From assembly GCA_021773075.1 (NCBI GenBank), contig JAJFKT010000006.1, positions 1 through 46,011 on the forward strand: 46,011 nucleotides of DNA, given 5' to 3'. The DNA is from Woeseiaceae bacterium. GTDB lineage: Bacteria > Pseudomonadota > Gammaproteobacteria > Steroidobacterales > Woeseiaceae. Below are positions 24,652 through 33,649 of this stretch, one piece after another. How positions within the stretch are numbered: position 1 is the first letter of the stretch; every line of letters begins with the position of its first letter. The notes beneath the pieces were generated by a model. The model had not been told where the DNA came from. It searched no databases and was given only the letters and a program-made list of their open reading frames with translations. A program made the position numbers and the translations under genes.

Positions 24652-25524
24652 TCACTTGCGCCCGAACGACAGCATGCCCGTCGCGAGCGCGGTCCCAAGA
24701 AAAATGATCGAGCAGCCAACAAGCATAGTCGCGGTAACTTCTTCGTCAATAAAAACAGCGCCCCAAAACATGGCGAACGCTGGAATCAGATAGGTAACCG
24801 TAATTGCTTTCGCCGGACCGACGTTGCGGATGAGTCGAAAATACAGGATGTAGCCAATACCGGTGCTGGCAATGCCCATTATAATCGCGGAGACCCAGGC
24901 TCGGGTCGAGACGGGCTCACTCGGCCAGAGATAAATGGCAACAGGAAATAAGATAACGGTCGCGGCAATCATGGTGCCTGTTGCCAGCGCGAGGGGGTTC
25001 ACTCCGCTCATGTGTTTCTTAGCGTAGTTTCCACCGATTGCATAGAAAACTGCGGCGAGTAAGCCGGCGAGTATTGCAACAGTGGTGCCGTCGAAAGCGA
25101 GACTCACTTTGTTCCAAACGAGAGCCAGCACGCCAACAAATCCGATCAGAAGACCGACAATTCGGCTCGCGCCAAGCCTGTCCGACAGCCACAGCCATGC
25201 GATTATCGCAGCCCAAATGGGTGCGGTCGCGTTCAGGATGCCTGCCAAGCCACCCGTGATACTGAGTGTGGCAAACGTCAGGAGAAAGAAGGGGGCGACG
25301 GAATTGAGGACGCTCAATAATGCCAACTTACTCCACGGCATTTTAAGTTCAGAGGCATCTGCGCGGTATAAAAAAATAGGCAGAAGAAACATCGTGCCAA
25401 TGGTCACACGGACCGCGACCAGTACGATAGGCCCAAACTCGGGAGCGGCGATGCGCATGAATAGAAAAGAGGCACCCCAAACCGCACCCAATACAACGAG
25501 ATCAACAATATCGCTAATTTTCAT
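24652..25524 (-). CDS. EamA/DMT-family transporter
   Basis: A 290-residue protein with ten hydrophobic segments in two EamA repeats (about 10-140 and 150-285). Typical family motifs are seen: VLGAVWGASFLFMRIAAPEF, NATAPIWAAIIAWLWLSDRL, AYVLIPAF-like TYLIPAFAMFWGAVFIDE near residue 250. Members export amino acids or small metabolites; the substrate is unknown. It stands alone on the minus strand and diverges from the DUF2779 gene across a 59-bp spacer. Confidence 0.92.
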   Translation of the reverse strand: MKISDIVDLVVLGAVWGASFLFMRIAAPEFGPIVLVAVRVTIGTMFLLPIFLYRADASELKMPWSKLALLSVLNSVAPFFLLTFATLSITGGLAGILNATAPIWAAIIAWLWLSDRLGASRIVGLLIGFVGVLALVWNKVSLAFDGTTVAILAGLLAAVFYAIGGNYAKKHMSGVNPLALATGTMIAATVILFPVAIYLWPSEPVSTRAWVSAIIMGIASTGIGYILYFRLIRNVGPAKAITVTYLIPAFAMFWGAVFIDEEVTATMLVGCSIIFLGTALATGMLSFGRK

Positions 25525-25583
25525 GCTTGATTTCGCTCGTGCCCCGGGCTCGAAAATGCTGAGTGGCGATCATAGCCTAGGTT

Positions 25584-27068
25584 ATGATCCGGGATATGCG
25601 AAATGCTTCGATGAGACCTTACCTCTCCAAATCCCGGCTTATCTCCGCCTGGCAATGTTCTAAGAAACTGCATCTTGAGAAGCACCACAAAGAATTGGGT
25701 GTTATCACGTCGCAAATGGAGTCGGCGTTCGCCGGTGGTCATCAAGTGGGTGATATTGCTCAGCAGCTTTATGGCACTGATCAGTCTGTTGAGGTCCAGT
25801 TCAATTTCAAGACGATGGTGGCAGAAACAAAGCGCCTCATTGATAACGGCGCGGACTTTCCCATTTTCGAGGCGACGTTTCGTCACGAGAATGTGTTGAT
25901 CCGCGCGGATGTGATGATTCCTGACGGAGACGGTTGGCACGTCATCGAAGTGAAGGCTTCCACTTCGGTGAAGGACTATCACGTTCTCGATTGTGCGATT
26001 CAGGATTGGGTCATCAGGAACTCCGGGATCAATGTCCTGTCGATTTCGCTAGCGCATATCAACAATCAGTTCGTGTACGAGGGGGATGGAAACTACGACG
26101 GCCTGTTGCTGGAGAACGATCTAACCGAAGAAGTGCGTGCCATGGAGTACGACGTGCTCGAGCTCGTCGCCAAGGCGCGTGAAGCGGTTTCCGGGCCACC
26201 GCCTGTCATCGACGTCGGTCCGCACTGCAACAAACCCTACGAGTGCCAGTTCATCTCGCATTGTTGGCCAATGGATGCCGAATACCCGGTGACGGGTCTG
26301 GGTGGTGGTAAGGCCAGGGTCGCGGGATGGGTCGTCGCCGGTTACCGGGATATTCGTGATGTGAAGCGCTCGGAGATTAGTTCAGAACAACAGCAACGCA
26401 TTCACCGCGTGACCGAGTCTGGCGAGGCCGAAGTTCTGCCTGGCGGCAAAGAAACTCTCGAGGCGTTGCCCTATCCACGCTACTTCCTCGACTTCGAAAC
26501 CATTGGACCTGCAATACCGGTCTGGAAGGGTACCCGGCCCTATGCTGCGACTGCCGTGCAGTGGTCCTGTCATATAGAAAGCGAAGATGGCGGCATTCGG
26601 CACGAGGAGTTTCTGGACATCTCTGGCGGGCCACCGATGCGGGCGCTGGCAGAGAGTCTAATCGCCTGTTTAGGCACCTCAGGTCCCGTCTTGATGTACA
26701 CGAGCTACGAAAAGACAGTGATCAAAGGCTTGGCAGAGCTGTTTCCGGATCTGACTGAAGCACTGAATGAAATAATTAGCAGACTCATAGACTTACACCC
26801 GATAGTTAAAAACCATTACTACCATCCGGCGATGCTCGGATCGTGGTCAATCAAGGCCGTTTTACCTGCTATGGTGCCGGACATGCGTTATGCAGGCCTC
26901 GAAGGGATCAATGAGGGAATGGGCGCTGCGGATGGCTTTCTCGAGGCCATCAATCCCGATACCGATGTGGCCCGTAGAGCTGAGCTTGAAGAGCAACTGC
27001 TGCGTTACTGCAAGTTCGACACTGAGGCGATGGTGCAGATCGCACGGTTCCTGGCTGAACAATCGTAG
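25584..27068 (+). CDS. DUF2779 protein: Cas4-like nuclease plus DEDD exonuclease-like
   Basis: A 494-residue protein with two nuclease-like halves. The first (about 12-235) has Cas4/RecB-like PD-(D/E)xK elements: Cys25 in SAWQCSKKLHLE, Asp109, Glu122-Val-Lys124 in VIEVKAST, and a Cys trio (Cys215, Cys221, Cys227) that with Cys25 could hold a 4Fe-4S cluster. The second (about 295-490) has DEDD/RNase H-fold elements: LDFETI (Asp303, Glu305), and YCKFDTEAMV near the end. DUF2779 proteins are widespread and uncharacterised; nucleic acid processing is likely. Starts at 25584, 25596 or 25611 are possible. No cas genes are nearby. Confidence 0.85.
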   Translation: MIRDMRNASMRPYLSKSRLISAWQCSKKLHLEKHHKELGVITSQMESAFAGGHQVGDIAQQLYGTDQSVEVQFNFKTMVAETKRLIDNGADFPIFEATFRHENVLIRADVMIPDGDGWHVIEVKASTSVKDYHVLDCAIQDWVIRNSGINVLSISLAHINNQFVYEGDGNYDGLLLENDLTEEVRAMEYDVLELVAKAREAVSGPPPVIDVGPHCNKPYECQFISHCWPMDAEYPVTGLGGGKARVAGWVVAGYRDIRDVKRSEISSEQQQRIHRVTESGEAEVLPGGKETLEALPYPRYFLDFETIGPAIPVWKGTRPYAATAVQWSCHIESEDGGIRHEEFLDISGGPPMRALAESLIACLGTSGPVLMYTSYEKTVIKGLAELFPDLTEALNEIISRLIDLHPIVKNHYYHPAMLGSWSIKAVLPAMVPDMRYAGLEGINEGMGAADGFLEAINPDTDVARRAELEEQLLRYCKFDTEAMVQIARFLAEQS

Positions 27069-27132
27069 ACCAGCAGGCGTACTATGGCCGCAATGAGGTA
27101 TCCAGCCTCAATTCATCACAAAGGCCAAACCC

Positions 27133-27249
27133 ATGGGCAGAGAACAGAAGAGCAACAAAGAGAACAGGAAGCAGCCGGCCATGACACCCAAAGAGAAAAA
27201 GGCTGCAAAGAAAGCGAAGAAAAACGAAAAGGGCCGTATGGGCGAGTAG
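27133..27249 (+). CDS. 38-residue lysine-rich small protein
   Basis: The frame reads MGREQKSNKENRKQPAMTPK and continues with alternating Lys/Ala to a Gly-Glu end; about a third of the residues are Lys or Arg. It resembles short lysine-rich proteins with an AMTPKEKKAAKK-type stretch that I recall from other gammaproteobacteria, though I cannot confirm this here. It lies 64 bp after the DUF2779 gene, in its direction. A long overlapping frame (27084-27293) is likely a shadow. The 200 bp after it hold only a weak hairpin near 27282. Confidence 0.5.
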   Translation: MGREQKSNKENRKQPAMTPKEKKAAKKAKKNEKGRMGE

Positions 27250-27451
27250 CTTATAAGCCGGAGGTACGCCAACGGGCGCCAGGAAAGCCTTAGCTTTCTA
27301 CATCTTGGGGAGACTGGCCGCCCGTCAGCGTAGCAACACAGACCGGGATGCACGTCTATTTATCACAAGTGCCTTCGATTATTTTGGAATGCATGATTGC
27401 GTCTGAAATTTTTTGCGCCGTGGAGCGGTCGTAGTTACGGAGGACTGAACT

Positions 27452-27823
27452 ATGCAATGTTTCCGACATCAAGAGCGCGCAGCGATTGCCGTGTGCCAAC
27501 ACTGTGGTAAAGCGACATGCGCCGAATGTAGTGACGATACCGGGCAGGGAATCGCCTGTAGTCAGGCCTGTGCAGCGGAGATTCAGGAAGCGTATCGCCT
27601 GACAACGCGGCTCAAGCAGAGTTTCGGTATCGGATTGACGCCGCCCATGCCTGCCTCGGTATCGATGTACGCATTTTTTGGTGTGATCCTGGCTGCGGTG
27701 GGGGCGTATCTGTCTTTTAGTCGCGATGTTTTCGACTATCTATCATTCGCAGTCGCCGCCGTTTTCTTCGTCATGTCATGGTTGTCCTACAAACGATTCA
27801 AGGACGCGTGTTTGATCTGCTGA
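27452..27823 (+). CDS. Zinc-finger membrane protein (B-box-like)
   Basis: A 123-residue protein. Residues 3-45 hold a Cys/His pattern of B-box-like zinc fingers (Cys3-x2-His6, Cys15-x2-Cys18, Cys23-x2-Cys26, then CSQAC). Two hydrophobic helices follow (about 68-86 and 92-110). A C-terminal CLIC lies after a basic stretch. Similar small proteins occur widely in proteobacteria without known function. A TTACGGAGGACTGAACT-type ribosome site precedes the ATG. Confidence 0.83.
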   Translation: MQCFRHQERAAIAVCQHCGKATCAECSDDTGQGIACSQACAAEIQEAYRLTTRLKQSFGIGLTPPMPASVSMYAFFGVILAAVGAYLSFSRDVFDYLSFAVAAVFFVMSWLSYKRFKDACLIC

Positions 27824-27835
27824 GAATGGGCGTGC

Positions 27836-28609
27836 TTACCTGATGTCGGGTCGCGCGCGCTTGATCAGGTCATAAGCCGAATTGATCTCCCGCGAACGCT
27901 CTTCTGCAACCGGACGCATGCTCTCGGGTAGTCCTCGCGAGGCCAGTTTGTCTGGATGATTCTGGCTCATGAGTTTTCGATAGGCGCGTTTGATTTCAGC
28001 CGCACTCGCGTCTTTCGCAATGCCAAGCGCGGCATAGGCATCCTTCAGTCGGTCTTGCGGTGCCTGGCCGCCGGTCGCTGCCGGCCCGCCCATGGCGGCA
28101 CGCAATAATGCCTCCAGTTGTGAGACGTCTGCTTCGGTTAAACCGAGACGCTGCGCGATACGCACCAGCATCGCGTGTTCCGCAGGATCAATCCGTCCAT
28201 CCGCGGCAACCGCCATGCATTGCAGTTGCAGGAATAACTGCAACAACGGCCCGCGTCGCCGACTGATCTTTGCGAACTGATCAACCGCGGCATCAAGATC
28301 AAAACCGGCTTGCTTGCCGCGATCAAAGGCGGCCTTGGCTTGCTCGCGCGACTCGCCTTGTAGCTTGAGCATGCCAAAGATCTGCTCGACGGCTTTGATC
28401 TCTTCACGCGATACGACGTTGTCTGCCTTGCACAGCGCTCCCATGATGGAGAACGTCGAGTCGAGCAGTTGCGATTGTGCGATCTGCAGACCGCCTACAA
28501 TGAGCCGCGGCAAGGCATAGTCAATCGCATAGCCAATGAGTGCGCCGATAACCAGACCGGAAAATCCGCCGAAAACTGCGCCGAGTAGGCCGCCGATAAA
28601 AATAAACAT
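27836..28609 (-). CDS. djlA: DjlA-like membrane co-chaperone (TerB + J domain)
   Basis: A 257-residue protein with a Gly-rich N-terminal membrane segment (about 4-33), a TerB-like helical domain (about 55-165: IMGALCKADNVVSREEIKAVEQ, AVAADGRIDPAEHAML) and a C-terminal J domain (about 188-257) with the HPD motif (SQNHPDKL). This is the DjlA arrangement; DjlA is an inner-membrane DnaK co-chaperone. Its start diverges from the metallo-beta-lactamase-fold gene. It converges with the zinc-finger gene, 12 bp apart. Confidence 0.92.
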   Translation of the reverse strand: MFIFIGGLLGAVFGGFSGLVIGALIGYAIDYALPRLIVGGLQIAQSQLLDSTFSIMGALCKADNVVSREEIKAVEQIFGMLKLQGESREQAKAAFDRGKQAGFDLDAAVDQFAKISRRRGPLLQLFLQLQCMAVAADGRIDPAEHAMLVRIAQRLGLTEADVSQLEALLRAAMGGPAATGGQAPQDRLKDAYAALGIAKDASAAEIKRAYRKLMSQNHPDKLASRGLPESMRPVAEERSREINSAYDLIKRARPDIR

Positions 28610-28706
28610 GGGCGTAGTCTACGCGCTGAACGCGTCCAACTGAACAATCAGGAATAACTGGCGTACCATGAGCAATCGAATCAACCGGGCCGTTAAGGAA
28701 AAGATA

Positions 28707-29612
28707 ATGTCTGGATTATTGAGGAGCGTCGCCTTGTGCGTCGCGTTACTTATCTTTGCTACCTGGAGCCATGCTGCCGATGACACCGGCGCCATGCGAG
28801 AAATTGGTGCAGGCGTCTACAGTTTCACGATCGGCGAGGGCAATCACTCAATGTTCGTTGTTGGGGCCGACAACGTGGCGGTATTCGAGCCCTTCCATTC
28901 TGGTCACGCCCAAAAACTCCTTGCGGCGATTCGGAGTGTGACGGATAAGCCGGTCTCTCACGCCTTCATCAGCCACAACCATTGGGACCATTCCAGCGGT
29001 GGGCAGGTTTTTACCGAAGCCGGAGCACGGACCGTCATGCATGAATTGGCCGCAGCATGGGTGGAAGCCAATCCTGGACGCGACAGTGCACCGCCAGACG
29101 CAACCTGGTCGGGCTCGCGCAAAGATATCGATATGGGCGATTTCAGTGTTGAGATGCGCTATCTGGGCATTAACCACGGCCTCGGTCTGACGGTCTTCAC
29201 TATTCCCGAACGAAAGGCTGCCTTCATCGCCGATCTGGTGACGCCCAACCGAGTGATGTTTTCCGTCGTGCCGGACTTCAATATCGGCGAGTGGGAGCGC
29301 AGCCTCGGCGAGCTTCTGAATCTCGATTTTGATATCGCCGTTTGCTCACACAATGAACGCCCTGGAGACGAGGCATTGAACGGCTGTACGAAAACCCACG
29401 CCGAGGAAGAGCGTCAATTCATACGCGATTTGCGTAATGCGATAATCGCAGAGTTCGCGAAGGGCACCCGCTTCATGGCGATTCCCAAAGCTGTCAGGTT
29501 GCCGCAATACGAGCACTGGGTCGGGTATGACGAGTGGCTGGAAATGAATACGTACCGTTTGATGACCGATCTTTTTATGGGGCCGTTTCCCTGGATCCCG
29601 GACGCGCAGTAA
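28707..29612 (+). CDS. Secreted metallo-beta-lactamase-fold hydrolase
   Basis: A 301-residue protein. The ATG at 28707 follows AAGGA and opens a signal peptide ending near AHA (residues 1-24); an in-frame ATG at 28668 would add 13 residues before it. The metal site His90-x-His92-x-Asp94-His95 (SHNHWDHSSGG) and a later GINHGLG and LVTPNRV fit the MBL fold, of the SoxH/QPR-type or subclass-B-like branch. A periplasmic hydrolase is expected; substrate unknown. No resistance role should be assumed from the fold. Confidence 0.88.
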   Translation: MSGLLRSVALCVALLIFATWSHAADDTGAMREIGAGVYSFTIGEGNHSMFVVGADNVAVFEPFHSGHAQKLLAAIRSVTDKPVSHAFISHNHWDHSSGGQVFTEAGARTVMHELAAAWVEANPGRDSAPPDATWSGSRKDIDMGDFSVEMRYLGINHGLGLTVFTIPERKAAFIADLVTPNRVMFSVVPDFNIGEWERSLGELLNLDFDIAVCSHNERPGDEALNGCTKTHAEEERQFIRDLRNAIIAEFAKGTRFMAIPKAVRLPQYEHWVGYDEWLEMNTYRLMTDLFMGPFPWIPDAQ

Positions 29613-29662
29613 ATCAGATTGGAGTATTCTATCGGCCCGTGTAATTCAATTGAGATTCGGCT

Positions 29663-30259
29663 GTGCCTACAAACTACGTCCTGATCGACTTCGAGAATGT
29701 CCAGCCAAAGAACCTGAACATTCTCGCGAATCATCCATTCAAAGTATTTGTGTTCATCGGCGCGAGCCAAATCAAGGTGCCGAGGTATGTGGCTGTTGCC
29801 ATGCAGGCGCTTGGGGACCGGGCGAAATACGTTGAGATCGACGGCAATGGGCCGAATGCCCTGGATTTTCACATCGCTTATTACATCGGTGAACTTGCCG
29901 CCGCTGATTCGGCCGGACACTTTCACATCATCAGCAAGGACAAGGGATTCGATCCGCTGATCCGCCACCTGAAAGGCAAGAATATTCAGGTCCGGCGCGA
30001 GAGTGATCTCGCGGAGATCCCGAATCTTCGAATTCCGAAGAAAGCCAAGAAGGATGACAAGATCGATGCGATTGTGAAGAACCTCGTTAGTCGTGGCCAG
30101 TCACGACCCAGAAAGGTCAAGACACTACAAAATGTGATTAGTAATCTTGTCTCGGAGACCCTGGACGAAGCGGGGCTTGCCGCACTGGTTGACGAGTTGC
30201 AAAAGAGAAAACTCATCGTCGTCAATAAGGGCAACATCAAGTACACGCTGCCGACCTAA
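29663..30259 (+). CDS. PIN-like domain ribonuclease candidate
   Basis: A 198-residue protein. Residues 1-115 form a PIN-like (PIN_7) domain: LIDFENVQ with Asp9, GPNALDFHIAYYIG near residue 70, and the closing ISKDKGFDPLIRHLK near 95. These give the acidic cluster needed for metal-dependent RNA cleavage. The C-terminal part is basic and helical, perhaps RNA binding. It uses a GTG start at 29663. The hydrolase gene begins 10 bp downstream, so the two are likely an operon. Confidence 0.85.
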   Translation: MPTNYVLIDFENVQPKNLNILANHPFKVFVFIGASQIKVPRYVAVAMQALGDRAKYVEIDGNGPNALDFHIAYYIGELAAADSAGHFHIISKDKGFDPLIRHLKGKNIQVRRESDLAEIPNLRIPKKAKKDDKIDAIVKNLVSRGQSRPRKVKTLQNVISNLVSETLDEAGLAALVDELQKRKLIVVNKGNIKYTLPT

Positions 30260-30269
30260 AGCTTGTTGA

Positions 30270-31145
30270 ATGACTAAACCCTGGTTAAGATTTCTGAGCG
30301 TCTCATTGGGACTGCTCGTGATCGCATACGCGTTTTTTGCGGGCGCGGTTTACTTCAAGCAGGACGATCTGATCTTTCAGGGTTCCTGGTTGTCCGCCGA
30401 CCACCAGTTTAATCTCAATGTTCCCTTCGAAGAGCGCAGCATCGTGGTTGATGGCGCGAAGCTGAGCGGAATTCGACTCACGCAGGAAGACCCACTCGGG
30501 CTGATTTTTTTCCTGCACGGTAATGCGGGCAATCTCGAATCCTGGACCAGTGGCGCCGACTACTATCAGCGCGTTAATTACGACATGTTCATGTTCGACT
30601 ATCGTGGTTACGGCAAGAGTACGGGTAGCGTCTCAAACGAAGCACAACTGCACAGCGACGTGCGAAAAGCCTGGGATTCAGTTGCTCCGCAGTACGATGG
30701 AAAACCGATCATCATCTATGGCCGCTCGCTGGGCGCCGCATTGGCAGCTGAGCTAGCCACGCACGTTGATGCCGAGAAAGTAATCCTGGTTTCGCCGTTT
30801 ACGAGTCTGGAGGCGATGGCGAAGTCTCAGTACCCACTGTTGCCGCTGGCGCTGGTTAAATACCCATTGAGGACTTCCGAAATTATCGGAGAAATCAAAG
30901 CGCCGGTTATTCTTGTGCATGGGGATCGCGATTCGCTGATTCCAATAGCGCACAGCGAACACCTCTTGAAACTGGCAAATACGAACGCGAAAATCCTGAT
31001 AATCGAGGGTGCTGGCCACAACGATATCCACCACTACAGGAGCTATATCGAGGGCCTCACCAGTGAGCTACCCGGAATAAGGAATTACTCACAATTGCAG
31101 CTGTGTCAGAAGGTAGCAGAAACGGGCAGTTCCGAGCTATGCTGA
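30270..31145 (+). CDS. Membrane-anchored alpha/beta hydrolase
   Basis: A 291-residue protein with an N-terminal membrane helix (about 8-28) and an alpha/beta hydrolase fold of the BEM46/YfhR type. The likely triad is Ser153 (GRSLG), Asp221 (HGDRD) and His250 (GAGHNDI); HGNAGN at 83-88 supplies the oxyanion hole. It acts on the periplasmic or cytoplasmic face; substrate unknown. It follows the PIN-like gene by 10 bp and precedes the DUF305 protein by 56 bp. Confidence 0.9.
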   Translation: MTKPWLRFLSVSLGLLVIAYAFFAGAVYFKQDDLIFQGSWLSADHQFNLNVPFEERSIVVDGAKLSGIRLTQEDPLGLIFFLHGNAGNLESWTSGADYYQRVNYDMFMFDYRGYGKSTGSVSNEAQLHSDVRKAWDSVAPQYDGKPIIIYGRSLGAALAAELATHVDAEKVILVSPFTSLEAMAKSQYPLLPLALVKYPLRTSEIIGEIKAPVILVHGDRDSLIPIAHSEHLLKLANTNAKILIIEGAGHNDIHHYRSYIEGLTSELPGIRNYSQLQLCQKVAETGSSELC

Positions 31146-31201
31146 ACAAAATCGCGCAATAACAATACAATGACAATGACGATGACCAAAGGGCGAATAC
31201 A

Positions 31202-33649
31202 ATGACGAACTCCCGAAATCCCCTGATCCAGGGCTTCCGTTTTCTTCTTGGCGGCATTCTCGTGCTGGGTTACGCGTCCATCAGCCTCGCGCAGGACGCA
31301 CCCATTATTCAGCCCGGTGCGATCGGTGATCCATCGCGTGAGCTGAGCGCTGAAGACGCTATCAAGGTTGCGAAGACGGGTTATTCCCCAGCGGATGTCA
31401 CTTTCATGGCGGACATGATCCCGCATCACAATCAGGCGGTGCAGATGTCCGAGCTGGTGGCCGAGCGCACCAATCGTCCGGAACTCGTCGATGTAGCAGG
31501 GCGTATTGATGTATCGCAGGCAGACGAGATCGAGTTTATGCAGCAGTGGCTGCATTCTCGCGGCGAAGCGGTACCCGATCCTACCGCCCATGAGGCAATG
31601 CACACTTCCCACACGATGGCCGGCATGGCAACGCCCGAACAGATGGCAGAGCTCGCGGCGTCCGACGGCACTAACTTTGATCGCTTGTTCCTGCAACTGA
31701 TGATCACGCACCACGCTGGCGCGGTAACGATGGTTGAGGAGCTGCTGGAACAGCCGGGTTCGGCATACGACTCGATATTGTTCGAGTTCATCAGCGACAT
31801 CACCAATGACCAGACTGCAGAAATCGAGCGCATGAATGCGCTGTTAGTCAGTTTGTCGGATGACCCTCGCGCGGGGCTGTCTGCCGGCCTGCACGACGCG
31901 GGCGAGGCGATACTGAATCTGCGCAAGCTTGCTTCGCTTGGCAAACCGCCGGGCTTTGTTGATCCCAAGAACCCTGCACAATTGGCGGCGATTCAATTGA
32001 TCGAAAAGGCCGACACATCTGAGGAAGAGGAACAGGAAGAGGAAAAGAAAAAGCCCAAGGATGAAGATAATCGTTCGGCATTCTTAAGTTTCTGGAACAC
32101 GGACATGGCGTTCTCGGGTGACGTTCTGGCGGCCGGAAGTTACCACGGTTTTAACCTCTACAAGCTGAAGGAAGATGGCATACCGAATCTTTTCAGCTCG
32201 ATCGTTTGTCCCGGTGGCCAGGGTGACGTTTCGATCGTTGGTGATCTCCTGATCATGTCTGTGGAGCAAACGTCCAGTCGTATCGATTGCGGGCTCGGCG
32301 GTGTTACTGAGGATGTTAGTGCCGAACGCTTCCGCGGTCTTCGCATTTTCAATATTAGCGATCTGGCACGACCTGTTCAGGTCGGTCAGGTGCAAACCTG
32401 TCGTGGCTCGCACACACATTCAGTCGTTTCCGGACCGGGTAAAGACGGCAAGATTATCGTCTTTAACTCCGGCACCTCCTCTATTCGCGAAGAAGAAGAA
32501 TTAACCGGTTGTTTCGACGAGTCGCCTGGTGATGACCGAACCGCATTATTTCGCATCGATGTCATTGAGATTCCCGTCGACGACCCGTCGAAATCGCGCA
32601 TTGTTAACAGCCCCACTGTATTCGCGGACGCGGAATCGGGCGCACTTGCCGGACTTTGGAAGGGTGGCGACCACGGCGACGAAACTCAGGAGACCAACGA
32701 GACGGATCAATGCCACGACATTACCGTCTTCCCGAACAGCAACATTGCCGGCGGTGCGTGCTCTGGTAACGGTATCCTGTTCGATATTTCCGACCCATTG
32801 AATCCGCAACGCATGGATGAAGTCGTTGATAAGGGATTCGCGTACTGGCACTCGGCAACCTTTAACAACGATGGCACGAAGGTTATCTTTACCGATGAGT
32901 GGGGCGGTGGTGGTCGGGCACGGTGCCGCGCACACGACCCATTGGATTGGGGCGCGGATGCGATCTACGATATCGTCGACGGCAAGCTCGAATTTCGCGG
33001 CTACTTCAAAATTCCAGCGCCACAAGTCGAGCAGGAAAATTGCGTTGCACACAATGGTTCTATTGTTCCTGTCCCCGGTCGCGACATATTCGTGCAGGCC
33101 TGGTATCAGGGTGGTATCTCGTTGATCGACTTCACGGACTCTGCGAACCCCGTCGAGATCGCGTACTTCGACCGAGGCCCAATTCATGAGGAGTATATGA
33201 GCCTTGGTGGATACTGGTCTGCTTACTGGTACAACGGTCGCATCTACGGCACTGAGATTCTTCGCGGCCTCGACGTTTTTGCGTTAACGCCCAGCGAGTT
33301 CATGACGGAGAACGAGATTGCAGCAGCTTCCCTGGCCGACGAGGGTGGCGTATTTAATCCGCAGCAGCAATTCCCGGTCACCTGGCCTGCACAACCGGTG
33401 ATTGCCCGAGCGTATATGGATCAGCTTAAGCGTAGCGACGCGTTGTCGGATTCGTTGCAGGCCGATGTGAATGCGGTACTGACGCAGTGGACAGAGCAAG
33501 TCGAAACTGGCGGGCGTCACAAGAAGCTCAGGACCAGGCTGAATTCTCTGGCGAAATCGGTCAAAAGTGGTGCTGGCGATGCCAGCGCGGCGAGACAGCG
33601 AGCAGGGCTGGCCGAGACGCTGAAGGGCCTGGCAGCTCAGCTGCGTTAG
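31202..33649 (+). CDS. Secreted DUF305-LVIVD repeat protein
   Basis: An 815-residue protein with a signal peptide (about 1-30). The DUF305 domain (about 55-220) has paired metal-type motifs MIPHHNQAVQM and MITHHAGAVTM. A very acidic/basic linker (EEEEQEEEKKKPKDED, about 275-290) leads to a long part resembling LVIVD-repeat beta-propeller proteins (about 295-740: RGLRIFNISDLARPVQVGQV, GISLIDFTDSANPVEIAYF). The final 80 residues are helical. DUF305 proteins are helical metal-associated periplasmic proteins; binding of a transition metal is a guess. The fusion of the two types in one chain is seen directly. Confidence 0.85.
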   Translation: MTNSRNPLIQGFRFLLGGILVLGYASISLAQDAPIIQPGAIGDPSRELSAEDAIKVAKTGYSPADVTFMADMIPHHNQAVQMSELVAERTNRPELVDVAGRIDVSQADEIEFMQQWLHSRGEAVPDPTAHEAMHTSHTMAGMATPEQMAELAASDGTNFDRLFLQLMITHHAGAVTMVEELLEQPGSAYDSILFEFISDITNDQTAEIERMNALLVSLSDDPRAGLSAGLHDAGEAILNLRKLASLGKPPGFVDPKNPAQLAAIQLIEKADTSEEEEQEEEKKKPKDEDNRSAFLSFWNTDMAFSGDVLAAGSYHGFNLYKLKEDGIPNLFSSIVCPGGQGDVSIVGDLLIMSVEQTSSRIDCGLGGVTEDVSAERFRGLRIFNISDLARPVQVGQVQTCRGSHTHSVVSGPGKDGKIIVFNSGTSSIREEEELTGCFDESPGDDRTALFRIDVIEIPVDDPSKSRIVNSPTVFADAESGALAGLWKGGDHGDETQETNETDQCHDITVFPNSNIAGGACSGNGILFDISDPLNPQRMDEVVDKGFAYWHSATFNNDGTKVIFTDEWGGGGRARCRAHDPLDWGADAIYDIVDGKLEFRGYFKIPAPQVEQENCVAHNGSIVPVPGRDIFVQAWYQGGISLIDFTDSANPVEIAYFDRGPIHEEYMSLGGYWSAYWYNGRIYGTEILRGLDVFALTPSEFMTENEIAAASLADEGGVFNPQQQFPVTWPAQPVIARAYMDQLKRSDALSDSLQADVNAVLTQWTEQVETGGRHKKLRTRLNSLAKSVKSGAGDASAARQRAGLAETLKGLAAQLR

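Noticed and set aside
27084..27293. 69-codon frame overlapping the lysine-rich ORF
   Set aside because: Low-complexity reading of the same repeats in another frame; the 38-codon frame looks more like a real protein.
28707..29612. Antibiotic-resistance beta-lactamase
   Set aside because: Only the general MBL fold is supported; class-specific residues cannot be shown.
32546..33187. Minus-strand frame within the DUF305-LVIVD gene
   Set aside because: Shadow; the plus frame is continuous and has clear domains.
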